DNA of 64,000 nucleotides from Candidatus Methylobacter oryzae (GTDB lineage Bacteria; Pseudomonadota; Gammaproteobacteria; Methylococcales; Methylomonadaceae), in contig CAMAUL010000004.1 of the NCBI GenBank assembly GCA_945861405.1, positions 18,953 to 82,952 of the forward strand, given 5' to 3'. A program made the position numbers and the translations under genes. Shown here in pieces: positions 55,366 to 64,000 of this stretch. Each line of letters opens with the position of its first letter. The first letter of the stretch is position 1. The notes below the pieces were generated by a model. It saw only the letters and a program-made list of their open reading frames with translations. It searched no databases and was not told the origin of the DNA.

Positions 55366-55398
55366 AAAAAAGGGGCTCTTAATGAGCCCCTTTTTTTT
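55366..55398 (+). terminator. Strong intrinsic terminator between pqqA and pqqB
   Basis: ggggctc-ttaat-gagcccc followed by tttttttt. Confidence 0.92.
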
Positions 55399-55462
55399 GC
55401 CTGATGCCCTTTATTCCCGTATCATTCAGCCCTTATTCCCCATTTAAGTTACCTCCCAAACT

Positions 55463-56374
55463 ATGAAAATCAGAGTTCTCGGTTCAGGTGCAGGCGGCGG
55501 TTTCCCTCAATGGAACTGCAACTGCCATAATTGCCATCGCTTGCGGCACAAGGAAATGAACGGCAAAGCCCGTACCCAGTCATCCATTGCGGTCAGCACC
55601 GACAACAAAAACTGGCTACTGTTTAATACCTCGCCCGACATTCGTGCGCAACTGGAAGCTTTTCCCGCTATCCAGCCTAAAGAAGGCGTTCGCGACACCG
55701 GCATTAAAGCGATCATGCTGATCGACAGCCAGATTGATCATACCACAGGCTTGTTGATGCTGCGGGAAGGTAAACCGCTGGACGTTTACTGCACCGAAAT
55801 GGTCAAGCAAGACCTGACCACCGGCTTCCCTTTATTTAACATGCTGGCAGATTACTGCACCGTCAACCATCACCCGATTCCTTTCGACGGCAGCAGTTTT
55901 ACCATTCCCGGCATTGATGACTTGCGCTTTTATACCCAAGCCTTAAAAAGCAAGGCACCGCCTTATTCACCGCATCGGCATGACCCGCATGACGGCGACA
56001 ATATCGGCGTGATCATCGAACAAATCTCTACCGGCAAAAAAGTGTTTTATTCCCCCGGCCTGGGCGAGATAGAACCGCATGTGATGGCTGCGATGCAAGC
56101 CGTCGATTGCCTGCTGGTAGATGGCACTTTTTGGACTGATGACGAAATGTGCGTACAGAACATCAGCCATAAAAAATCACGCGAAATCGGCCATTTGCCG
56201 CAATCAGGCCCAGGCGGCATGATTGACGTGTTAAACGGCGTCGCCAAAGCCCGCAAAATATTGATCCATATCAACAACACCAACCCGATCTTAGACGACG
56301 ATTCCGAACAGCGTAAGATACTCGATGCCGCTGGCATTGAAGTGTCCTACGACGGTTTGGAAATCGACTTATAA
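55463..56374 (+). CDS. pqqB: PQQ biosynthesis protein PqqB
   Basis: [22 protein letters not shown]. Confidence 0.97.
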   Translation: MKIRVLGSGAGGGFPQWNCNCHNCHRLRHKEMNGKARTQSSIAVSTDNKNWLLFNTSPDIRAQLEAFPAIQPKEGVRDTGIKAIMLIDSQIDHTTGLLMLREGKPLDVYCTEMVKQDLTTGFPLFNMLADYCTVNHHPIPFDGSSFTIPGIDDLRFYTQALKSKAPPYSPHRHDPHDGDNIGVIIEQISTGKKVFYSPGLGEIEPHVMAAMQAVDCLLVDGTFWTDDEMCVQNISHKKSREIGHLPQSGPGGMIDVLNGVAKARKILIHINNTNPILDDDSEQRKILDAAGIEVSYDGLEIDL

Positions 56375-56385
56375 AGGATGCAAAC

Positions 56386-57114
56386 ATGAGCAGTGACAAT
56401 AAAGCCTGGACTAGAGAACAATTTGAAGCCGAATTACGCGGCATGGAAAGCCATTATCATATTCATCATCCTTACCATACGCTGATGAACGAAGGAAAAC
56501 TGACCAAAGAACAGTTACAAGGCTGGGTCGCCAACCGGTTTTATTATCAGGTCTGCATTCCGATTAAAGACGCCAATATCCTGGCCAACTGCCCGGATCG
56601 CGAAACCCGCGCCAAATGGATACAGCGGATTATGGATCATGACGGACACCCCGGTGATCCGGGCGGCATTGAGGCCTGGATACAGCTGGGCATAGCGGTC
56701 GGCCTGACCCGCGAAGACATCACCTCGCTGAAATACGTGCTGCCGGGTGTGCGCTTTGCAGTCGATGCCTATGTCAATTTTGCCCGAAGAGCGGAATGGC
56801 ACGAAGCGGCAAGCTCCTCGCTAACCGAACTGTTCGCCCCCAAGATTCACCAGCAACGCCTGGATAACTGGCCGGAGCACTATCCTTGGGTGGAACAGGA
56901 AGGCTATATCTATTTCCGCAAACGCCTGACCGAAGCGCCACGCGATGTCATCCACGGCCTGACCATCACGCTGGACTGGTACAAAACCCGCGAACAACAA
57001 GACCGCATGATGCAAATCCTGAAATTCAAACTGGACGTGCTGTGGACAATGGCGGACGCGATGTACATGGCTTATATTAACGACATGCCGCCGTATTTTA
57101 ATATTGAAAAATAA
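56386..57114 (+). CDS. pqqC: Pyrroloquinoline-quinone synthase PqqC
   Basis: [32 protein letters not shown]. Confidence 0.97.
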   Translation: MSSDNKAWTREQFEAELRGMESHYHIHHPYHTLMNEGKLTKEQLQGWVANRFYYQVCIPIKDANILANCPDRETRAKWIQRIMDHDGHPGDPGGIEAWIQLGIAVGLTREDITSLKYVLPGVRFAVDAYVNFARRAEWHEAASSSLTELFAPKIHQQRLDNWPEHYPWVEQEGYIYFRKRLTEAPRDVIHGLTITLDWYKTREQQDRMMQILKFKLDVLWTMADAMYMAYINDMPPYFNIEK

Positions 57115-57153
57115 GACGTCGGAGTACGCTAATACATCACACACTCAACCCAA

Positions 57154-57387
57154 ATGCCGACACTGTTGATAATTGATGGGTTCAAATTTTTCTTTTATGC
57201 AAACGAGCATGAACCGAAGCACATTCATGTCATAAAAGGCGGCGATTTCGCTAAAATCGAGTTAGCCTCGTTACAGATAGTGCATAATTACATGAAACCA
57301 AAGGATCTAAGCAAAGCGCTCGCACTTGTGGCAATTCATAAGGACGAGTTTGAGAGGAGATGGAATGAGTATTTTAGCCAAAGGTAA
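57154..57387 (+). CDS. DUF4160-family protein
   Basis: DGFKFFFYANEHEPKHIHVIKGGDFAKIEL. Confidence 0.85.
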   Translation: MPTLLIIDGFKFFFYANEHEPKHIHVIKGGDFAKIELASLQIVHNYMKPKDLSKALALVAIHKDEFERRWNEYFSQR

Positions 57388-57610
57388 GTCCGTTCATTTT
57401 GATGACCGTTATTTGCGGGTCGAACTTGAGGATGAACGCGTCATATTAACGCCAATGTCATGGTACAAGGAACTGCAAGAAGCCTCGTTAAAACAGTTAT
57501 CCAACTATCAATTCATTTGTCAGGGCAGTGGCATTGAATGGCCCGAACTGGATTACCATCTGAGCATCGAAAGCATGTTACTGGCTGACATTAAAAAACA
57601 CGCAGCATAG
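57365..57610 (+). CDS. DUF2442-family protein (start taken at ATGAGTATTTTAGCC)
   Basis: VHFDDRYLRVELEDERVILTPMSWYKELQEAS...GSGIEWPELDYHLSIESML. Confidence 0.85.
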   Translation: MSILAKGKSVHFDDRYLRVELEDERVILTPMSWYKELQEASLKQLSNYQFICQGSGIEWPELDYHLSIESMLLADIKKHAA

Positions 57611-57619
57611 AAAACCAAA

Positions 57620-57892
57620 ATGACCATAAACCCAAACCAACCCATCAAATTCTCCCCTCTGCACCGCCTGCAATGGGAAGAAGCCCAGCAAAAAGACGTT
57701 ATCCTCTATCCCGAAGGCATGGTGGAACTCAACCAAAGTTCCGCAGAAATCCTGAAGCTATGCGACGGCACCCGCAACCTTGCCCAAATCGTCGCCGATC
57801 TGGAACAAAAATTTGCCACCAAGGGGCTTGCAAACGATATTACCGCTTTCTTAGAGGTCGCTTTAAAAAATGGCTGGATCCAACAAAACTAA
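57620..57892 (+). CDS. pqqD: PQQ biosynthesis peptide chaperone PqqD
   Basis: YPEGMVELNQSSAEILKLCDGTRNLAQIVADLEQKF. Confidence 0.95.
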   Translation: MTINPNQPIKFSPLHRLQWEEAQQKDVILYPEGMVELNQSSAEILKLCDGTRNLAQIVADLEQKFATKGLANDITAFLEVALKNGWIQQN

Positions 57893-58997
57893 AATCACTC
57901 CGCCACGCTGGCTGCTGGCGGAGCTGACTTATGCCTGCCCGTTACAATGCCCTTATTGCGCCAACCCGATTGATTATGCGAACTATCAAGCCGAACTGAG
58001 CACCGAGGACTGGAAACGTGTACTCACGCAGGCTCGCAAAATGGGCGCAGTGCAGCTGGGCTTTTCCGGCGGTGAACCGTTAACCCGCAAAGACCTGCCC
58101 GAACTGGTTAAACACGCCAGAGACCTGGGCTATTATTCCAACCTGATTACCTCAGGCTACGGATTGACCGAAGAAAAAATCGTCCAACTCAAGGAAGCCG
58201 GGCTGGATCATATCCAAGTCAGCATTCAGGCAAGTTCTCAGGAACTGAACGACCATCTGGCCGGTACCGAATCGTTCCAACTCAAGAAAGAAGTCGCCCA
58301 TCTGGTCAAGAAACACGGCTACCCGATGGTGCTGTGCGTGGTCATACACCGCGAAAACATCCACCAGATGCCGGAAATACTGGCAATGGCCGAAGAACTG
58401 GGCGCTGATTATCTGGAACTGGCGAACACCCAATATTACGGCTGGGCGCATGCCAACCGCGACTTATTGCTGCCCACCAAAGAACAATTCGAACAGGCCG
58501 AACAAATCGCCCAGGCTTTTAAAGAAAAAGTCGCCGGAAAGATGAAGATCTATTACGTGGTGCCGGATTTTTATGAAGACCGACCCAAAGCCTGCATGAA
58601 CGGCTGGGGAACGACATTCTTAACCATCGCGCCGGACGGCGTAGCCTTGCCCTGCCATTCCGCCCGAGAATTGCCGGGGATGGATTGCCCCAATGTGAAA
58701 GACTACAGCATTGAACAAATCTGGAACGAGTCGAAAACCTTCAACTTTTTCCGTGGTTATGACTGGATGAAAGAGCCGTGCAGTAGTTGCGATGAAAAGG
58801 AAAAGGATTTCGGCGGCTGCCGTTGCCAGGCTTATTTATTAAGCGGCGACATGTACGCTGCCGACCCGGTGTGCAGCAAATCGCCTAATCACCCTATTAT
58901 TCAGGAAGCGATAGATTCAGCCAAAGCAAGCGCCTTAGCTGACAATGAAAAACCGTTAATTTTCCGTAACAGCAAAAACTCGCGGCTGTTATCTTAA
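57870..58997 (+). CDS. pqqE: PQQ biosynthesis radical SAM enzyme PqqE
   Basis: ELTYACPLQCPYCANP (CxxxCxxC), SPASM-type C-terminal Cys cluster; overlaps pqqD. Confidence 0.97.
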   Translation: MAGSNKTKITPPRWLLAELTYACPLQCPYCANPIDYANYQAELSTEDWKRVLTQARKMGAVQLGFSGGEPLTRKDLPELVKHARDLGYYSNLITSGYGLTEEKIVQLKEAGLDHIQVSIQASSQELNDHLAGTESFQLKKEVAHLVKKHGYPMVLCVVIHRENIHQMPEILAMAEELGADYLELANTQYYGWAHANRDLLLPTKEQFEQAEQIAQAFKEKVAGKMKIYYVVPDFYEDRPKACMNGWGTTFLTIAPDGVALPCHSARELPGMDCPNVKDYSIEQIWNESKTFNFFRGYDWMKEPCSSCDEKEKDFGGCRCQAYLLSGDMYAADPVCSKSPNHPIIQEAIDSAKASALADNEKPLIFRNSKNSRLLS

Positions 58998-59019
58998 AAC
59001 CATTGGGAGGGGCTAATTT

Positions 59020-59595
59020 CTACAGCCCTTCCCAAGGCGTGTACAAACCGTCGACATTAACACCGAACATATCCAGAACCCTGCCAACGGTTTCATCGAC
59101 CATGGCCGCCAGCGAATCCGATTTGCTGTAGAAAGCGGGCATCGGCGGAAAAATGATGCCGCCCATTTCCGTTACGCTCGCCATATTGCGGATATGCACC
59201 AGATTTAACGGCGTCTCGCGGGGCATGACCACCAAACGCCGACGCTCCTTTAATACCACGTCAGCCGAGCGCGAAATCAGGTTATCGCCAAAACCGTGCG
59301 CCACTGCCGACAATGTTTTCATCGAACACGGCGCGATTACCATCCCTTCCGTTTTAAAGCCGCCGCTGGAAATACTGGCGGCAATATCATCGATACCGTG
59401 AGTCACATCGGCCAGCTTGGACAATTCGGCCCGTTTCATATCAAGCTCATGCTTTAAATTCACCACACCGGCGGACGAGATGACCAAATGCGTCTCCCAT
59501 TCCTGCTGCGCCTGCAACACTTGCAGCATCCTGACCCCATAAATCGCGCCGGTCGCACCGGTCATGGCGATGATTAATCGTTTTTTTTGCTTCAT
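59020..59595 (-). CDS. ubiX: Flavin prenyltransferase UbiX
   Basis: IIAMTGATGAIYGVRMLQVL, IAPCSMKTLSAVAHGFGDNLISR. Confidence 0.92.
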   Translation of the reverse strand: MKQKKRLIIAMTGATGAIYGVRMLQVLQAQQEWETHLVISSAGVVNLKHELDMKRAELSKLADVTHGIDDIAASISSGGFKTEGMVIAPCSMKTLSAVAHGFGDNLISRSADVVLKERRRLVVMPRETPLNLVHIRNMASVTEMGGIIFPPMPAFYSKSDSLAAMVDETVGRVLDMFGVNVDGLYTPWEGL

Positions 59596-59620
59596 TTTTT
59601 ATGGCTATTTTATAAATAAT

Positions 59621-59806
59621 AATGGAACACGGATGACACAGATTTGACTGATAAGCACGGATAAAATGGAGCTTTTTCATAAAGACATTACCGATAGCCC
59701 ACTATAAGGCATATCCCAAACTTAGCATCGGCTTTTTAAAAATCCGTTTCAATCCGTCCTAATCCGTGTCGCCTAAAGCGCCTACTGTTGGCATCCGTGT
59801 TCCATT
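59621..59806. repeat. 186-bp palindromic element with perfect 15-bp terminal inverted repeats
   Basis: AATGGAACACGGATG (59621..59635) and CATCCGTGTTCCATT (59792..59806); internal repeats of atccgt. Confidence 0.75.
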
Positions 59807-59823
59807 TCCTAACTGAGAAATGA

Positions 59824-61716
59824 CTACTCCCCTGCCCTGACATCAAACTCAATCTTCCAACGGCTTTGGTCTTTTTGGGATATGGCTTGCAGTTCCAGCG
59901 TACCCACTTCGGTTACCGCTGCACACAGATGCACCGGCACCACGTCGCCGGGTCTGCGGCCTTCTTCCGGCAAGGTGATTTCAATCTCGTCGAGTTCGTC
60001 TAGTTCCTCGTTAGTCCAGTAATTCAGACGGGTTCCGACTTTATCCTCGCGCCGGGTATTGGATGCGAAAAAGCGAAACCGCACCGGCTCACCGATCACC
60101 AGGCCGAATTCATCATCCGGCAACTCCTGCTGAGTGCCCTCTTCCATGCCGAACGGGGCGATGCATAAGGCCTGGACTTCCGGCGATAATCCTGGCACTG
60201 CGGGCATCGCGCTTTCTATGCCGACATAATAGGAAGCCGCAGTGCCGCCTTTAATACGCACGCCCTTCCCTTTGCGGACGTAGCCGTAGTAAGCCGCGCC
60301 ACGGGCAACTGCCAGATCTAAATCGGCACCGGTTAGCAATCTGGCTTCGGGCGCTTGTTCCGCTCTCAGCCATGAATTTAACACGTCCATTAATCGATCA
60401 GCTAAAGCACCGGCCTTTAACACGCCGCCGTTAAACAACACGGCAGTGGGATGAAGGAAACTCGCATGTTCCGGCAGATTAATGTCTTTAAGCTCGTCGG
60501 TAGCGCCTTGTTGCTTGGCTAAAAATGCCGCCAGATGACGGGTAATGCCCGCATCCTGGGCATAAAGCAACCCGGCGCTTCTTAAGCCGGTGCGGGGGCG
60601 GCTGGTCGGCCTGTCGCTGACTGCCACCTTGGGCAGGAAGCCTTCAACCAATACGCGGTTGACTTCCTCGCGGGTTAATTCGGTGCGCAATGTGCCGCCG
60701 ATTAGAGATGAACCTCGGCTGGCAACCACCAGCGGGATATTATCAAGCTCTGAATGATTGAACAGCTTTTCCTTGGCATCACGGCAACTGTGGGTCAAAG
60801 CCTGGAGCTGCCAAGGTTCTAAACGCTTGCCGTCTTTTTCCAGCTTGGCTTTAACGGTATAGGCCAAGGCCAAATCCATATTGTCGCCGCCCAGCAGAAT
60901 ATGATCGCCAACCGCCACACGGGTCAGTTCGAGATTGCCCTCTTGCTGGGTGACCGCAATCAATGATAAATCGGTGGTGCCACCGCCGATGTCTACCACC
61001 AGGATAACATCGCCAACCTCGGCGTGTTTGCGCCAATCGCCGTGGCTTTTCTCTATCCAACTGTATAACGCCGCCTGCGGTTCTTCCAGAAGAATGGCCT
61101 GACTAAGTCCCACAGCGTGAGCCGCTTCCACCGTCAACTCCCGAGCCGCAGGATCAAATGAAGCAGGCACGGTAATCACGACATCCTGTTGATTCAGCGG
61201 TGCATTCGGATGCTGACTTTGCCACGCATCTCGCAAATGCTGCAAATAAGCCGTGGTTGCCTGGAACGGCGAGACACGCCCGACTTCATCAGGCGCTTCC
61301 GCCGGTAACAAGGCAGCTTTGCAATCAACGCCGGTATGGCATAACCAGCTTTTAGCGCTGGATACCAAGCGTATCGGCGTTTTACTGCCCAGGTTGCGGG
61401 CAATTTCACCGACCAGAAAATCGGGCTTTGCGATCCACGGCAACGCCGTTGAATCTTGTGCGAGTTCAGCCTCGTGAGCCAGATACAAAAACGACGGCAA
61501 CTGTAGCTTTTCTTCGACCGAGCCGGGCGAGGTCAGTTGCGGAATAGCCATCACCAGCGGTGAAAATCCCTCATCGTCAATTCGATCCAAATCGGCATAA
61601 GACAAAACGCAATGCGTCGTACCCAAATCGATGCCGACAGAAAAGCGTGTTCCGGTTTGCCGTGGCTTATCAGCCACAGCTGTTTCCGGTTGCGCCTGTT
61701 CGGGCAAATCACTCAT
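59824..61716 (-). CDS. Divergent Hsp70-family protein
   Basis: SVGIDLGTTHCVLSYAD, ILVVDIGGGTTDLSLIAV, FNGGVLKAGALADRL. Confidence 0.9.
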   Translation of the reverse strand: MSDLPEQAQPETAVADKPRQTGTRFSVGIDLGTTHCVLSYADLDRIDDEGFSPLVMAIPQLTSPGSVEEKLQLPSFLYLAHEAELAQDSTALPWIAKPDFLVGEIARNLGSKTPIRLVSSAKSWLCHTGVDCKAALLPAEAPDEVGRVSPFQATTAYLQHLRDAWQSQHPNAPLNQQDVVITVPASFDPAARELTVEAAHAVGLSQAILLEEPQAALYSWIEKSHGDWRKHAEVGDVILVVDIGGGTTDLSLIAVTQQEGNLELTRVAVGDHILLGGDNMDLALAYTVKAKLEKDGKRLEPWQLQALTHSCRDAKEKLFNHSELDNIPLVVASRGSSLIGGTLRTELTREEVNRVLVEGFLPKVAVSDRPTSRPRTGLRSAGLLYAQDAGITRHLAAFLAKQQGATDELKDINLPEHASFLHPTAVLFNGGVLKAGALADRLMDVLNSWLRAEQAPEARLLTGADLDLAVARGAAYYGYVRKGKGVRIKGGTAASYYVGIESAMPAVPGLSPEVQALCIAPFGMEEGTQQELPDDEFGLVIGEPVRFRFFASNTRREDKVGTRLNYWTNEELDELDEIEITLPEEGRRPGDVVPVHLCAAVTEVGTLELQAISQKDQSRWKIEFDVRAGE

Positions 61717-62348
61717 AACTCAACCTCGGCCGGAGCGACAATAGCGGCATTATGCCCTGAGGTCAGCTTGGGCAGCCTGATGCCGGTCACTTGCCAGCCT
61801 TTGTGAACCAGCGTCCCGGTAAAAGGCGCAGTGCCGACGATATTGCCGGTCAGCCGCACCGTGGCGGCATCAAAACCTTCCGGCAAGGTGATTTTACTGC
61901 CTTCCTGTTCGCTACGGACGGCGGCTAACGTAAAGTGCTCATTAATCGCCTTGTTACAGCCTTCATGCACGACGCGGGCAGCAATGCCTATATCCGCATC
62001 GCTGAACGATGCAATATCCTCTTTGATGAAATCGATAAAACGCGCTTCTTGTTGCAACAGCCCCAGCAGTTGCAAGGCCGCATCAGGCGTCGCCTCTTTT
62101 AACACCACAGGCTCCGGTGCGGGCGCTTGAATCAGCTTTTCAACTTCGACTATTTTCACCGCCGGTTCAGCTGGCTGCATGGCCGATTTTTTCTTGCAAC
62201 GCATCCGGCCGATCACCATCACCAGCAACAACACGATTAACATCAGCGCAACCGTGCCCGCCAAACAAACATGCCATAAATCGAAGGTAGTGGGTTTTAA
62301 GGATAAATCGATTGCATAAGTATTCATTACGAGGCTCTCAGTTGTCAT
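61713..62348 (-). CDS. DUF2760-like membrane-anchored protein
   Basis: N-terminal TM segment then LQLLGLLQQEARFIDFIKEDIASFSDADIGIAARVVHEGCNKAINEHF; overlaps Hsp70 gene. Confidence 0.8.
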   Translation of the reverse strand: MTTESLVMNTYAIDLSLKPTTFDLWHVCLAGTVALMLIVLLLVMVIGRMRCKKKSAMQPAEPAVKIVEVEKLIQAPAPEPVVLKEATPDAALQLLGLLQQEARFIDFIKEDIASFSDADIGIAARVVHEGCNKAINEHFTLAAVRSEQEGSKITLPEGFDAATVRLTGNIVGTAPFTGTLVHKGWQVTGIRLPKLTSGHNAAIVAPAEVEL

Positions 62349-62725
62349 TATTGGCCGGATTTTCTGGCCGCTTCACTAAACATCATCTCTTGCAAAACAC
62401 TACGCGTGGTTTTCATGCGCATCTGTCTTAAATGGCGGTCGGCAATGACTTCGGGCACTTTTTCAGCCAAATACACTTCGCGCATCCCGGATAAAACCGA
62501 CTCGCATTGTTTCATAATCGCTTCCGTTGCATTGCGGCTTTCCTGCTCCTGATGGGCGGGCTTTTGCATTTCATCTGAAACGCATTTTTTATATTGATAA
62601 CCTGCATCCTGAATTTTCTTAATCGTGGCATCGGAAAGCGTGGTGTTTTGCCATTCGTCTTTGGCATCCTCAGCAAAAGCCGTTGTTGCCGACAATAAAA
62701 CAGTTAAGAAAAGAATCTTTTTCAT
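62348..62725 (-). CDS. Periplasmic protein of unknown function linked to the Hsp70-DUF2760 operon
   Basis: Signal peptide MKKILFLTVLLSATTAFA; start adjoins the DUF2760-like gene. Confidence 0.65.
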   Translation of the reverse strand: MKKILFLTVLLSATTAFAEDAKDEWQNTTLSDATIKKIQDAGYQYKKCVSDEMQKPAHQEQESRNATEAIMKQCESVLSGMREVYLAEKVPEVIADRHLRQMRMKTTRSVLQEMMFSEAARKSGQ

Positions 62726-62939
62726 GGTATTTCCTGAAAGTGTTAATGGAACTTTGAACGCCCGATCTTACGCGAACTGGCCGAAAATAAATAACATTTG
62801 TCGCAGCACTGACAGGCGTCTGTTAATCATCGCTAGCATTAACAATGCGCCCGTATTTTTGACTTTCAAGGGCTGGGATAGTTGCGGCGCTGTTTTTTGC
62901 AGGTTTTTCAGCTAAAGCAGCAGAGTAAATATTAAATCA

Positions 62940-62983
62940 GGAGTGCAGGCTTCGCCTGCTGGCACAAGCAAAGCTTGCACTCC
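62940..62983. repeat. Palindromic repeat (GGAGTGCAGGC...GCTTGCACTCC)
   Basis: 11-bp arms with one mismatch flanking a 22-nt spacer. Confidence 0.6.
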
Positions 62984-63031
62984 TATCGTCAGTAGCGTCA
63001 GCGCACCGATGATGGCCAATTGCCCCGTAGC

Positions 63032-63097
63032 GACAAATTCGCCGGGAGCTAATTTGCATTTACCCGCAGGGTGCCGGGCAGGGAAGCCCGGCATGAA
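63032..63097 (-). repeat. Dispersed repeat copy B, related to 3035..3100
   Basis: 50/66 identity; stem CCGGGC-AGGGAA-GCCCGG. Confidence 0.7.
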
Positions 63098-63215
63098 TCT
63101 ATCTCACAGTTCTCACTCTAACGGAATTTATCGTTTGACACGTCGGCTCTTACAGCGTAGTTTTTCAATTGAATTAAAAATTTCCACTCGTTTACCAAAC
63201 TCTTGCGGAGGACTT

Positions 63216-63545
63216 ATGAATTTTACAAAATCGATTTTATTTGCAGTGCTTTATGGCGCGGGTTTGCTGGCTCCTGCAATAACCGTTGCAGATACTGAAC
63301 CAACATCATTTCAGGCCGAAAAGGATCGCCATATTGCAAATATTCTGGCAAGAATCCAAATAGATCAAAAAAACCTAAGTTGCGTGCAAAACGCCCAAGA
63401 TCAAACGGCGTTAAAGGCTTGTGATGCGACAGGCAAACAAGACCACGAGGCTTTAGAGCCGAAAGTGGAAGCACCGGTCGCCGATAAAAAAACGCCGATA
63501 GCTGATAAAAAAACTCAAAATGGCGCGAAACATAAAGCCAAGTAA
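63216..63545 (+). CDS. Small secreted/periplasmic protein of unknown function (start at internal Met)
   Basis: SD cggagga before ATG; signal peptide MNFTKSILFAVLYGAGLLAPAITVA; Lys/Ala-rich tail. Confidence 0.55.
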   Translation: MNFTKSILFAVLYGAGLLAPAITVADTEPTSFQAEKDRHIANILARIQIDQKNLSCVQNAQDQTALKACDATGKQDHEALEPKVEAPVADKKTPIADKKTQNGAKHKAK

Positions 63546-63594
63546 GCGTCCGTAGAATCCAAAGTTCCGGTTGCCCGTTATGTCCAAACCAGAT

Positions 63595-63629
63595 AAAACA
63601 CCAGCCGTTCATGCGGCTGGTGTTTTTTG
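63595..63629 (+). terminator. Intrinsic terminator
   Basis: acaccagccgttcatgcggctggtgttttttg. Confidence 0.85.
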
Positions 63630-63631
63630 TT

Positions 63632-63856
63632 TTATCGTTCTGTGTACATCGGCTTACCGTCATTAAGCCGCAGCCAGCCCTTGACTATGCGGTAAACAAT
63701 CCAGATGCCATTAGCGGCAAGCACAACCCACCCGATAACAAACACAAACGTAATTCCCCCCAACACGCCCCAAAGCAGCCCGAACCAGAAGGTTCTGATT
63801 TGCCAACGGAAATGGCTTTCCAAAAAAGTTCCGGCTACGTCATCCCTTTTGACATA
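63632..63856 (-). pseudogene. 3' part of a DUF4870-like membrane protein gene, truncated at the IS boundary
   Basis: Reads YVKRDDVAGTFLESHFRWQIRTFWFGLLWGVLGGITFVFVIGWVVLAANGIWIVYRIVKGWLRLNDGKPM, then family similarity stops at the putative IS end. Confidence 0.7.
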
Positions 63857-64000
63857 AGGGCATCTCTAATAATCCCACCAATTTCCCCGCGGTTTTGGGA
63901 TACCCAAGGATAGCAACGAAATGAGATAATAGCGGCAACGCCACCCAGAGAGATTCAGCCAATGAAACAGCCCCGCCAACCTGGATTATTCGACGTAGAA
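63857..64000 (+). mobile_element. Left end of a probable IS5-family insertion sequence; transposase start MKQPRQPGLFDVE at 63962 runs off the window
   Basis: aGGGCATCTCTAATAA IR-like end, short leader, transposase-like N-terminus, interrupts the DUF4870-like gene. Confidence 0.65.

Noticed and set aside
62912-63094. 60-aa minus-strand ORF MPGFPARHPAGKCKLAPGEFV...
   Set aside because: It spans repeat sequences; treated as repeat-derived reading frame rather than a gene.

Overview
This 64 kb window looks like chromosomal DNA from a gammaproteobacterial methanotroph or methylotroph of the Methylococcaceae type. That assignment rests on gene content only, not on a database search. Most of it is core genome: rnd, surA-lptD, an AmgK/MurU-like pair, dodecin, cysC, a ~1150-aa protein that may be a PPi-type PEP carboxykinase, tRNA-Leu(GAG), secG-tpiA-glmM-ftsH-rlmE, yhbY, greA, carB/carA, two large signalling proteins, groESL with a CIRCE-like operator, fumC, acnA, pqqABCDE, ubiX, and an Hsp70-DUF2760 cluster. 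The most unusual region is a minus-strand chemosensory locus (~14.9-27.2 kb). It combines an Aer-like PAS-MCP, two CheWs, CheA, CheY, CheR, CheD, a ParA-like ATPase, a STAS protein, full CheB, a second CheB reduced to its receiver domain, a soluble protein with two degenerate MCP-tip motifs, an ODP-like di-iron MBL protein, and an unannotated 27-aa CxxC...CxxC ORF between cheY and cheA. Other points of interest: dispersed hairpin repeats with compensatory base changes, two copies of which are read in frame inside proteins; toxin-antitoxin-like pairs inserted co-directionally in the carA-carB and pqqC-pqqD intervals; and an IS5-like element at the right edge that truncates a DUF4870-like gene. 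All family calls were made by eye from the sequence.
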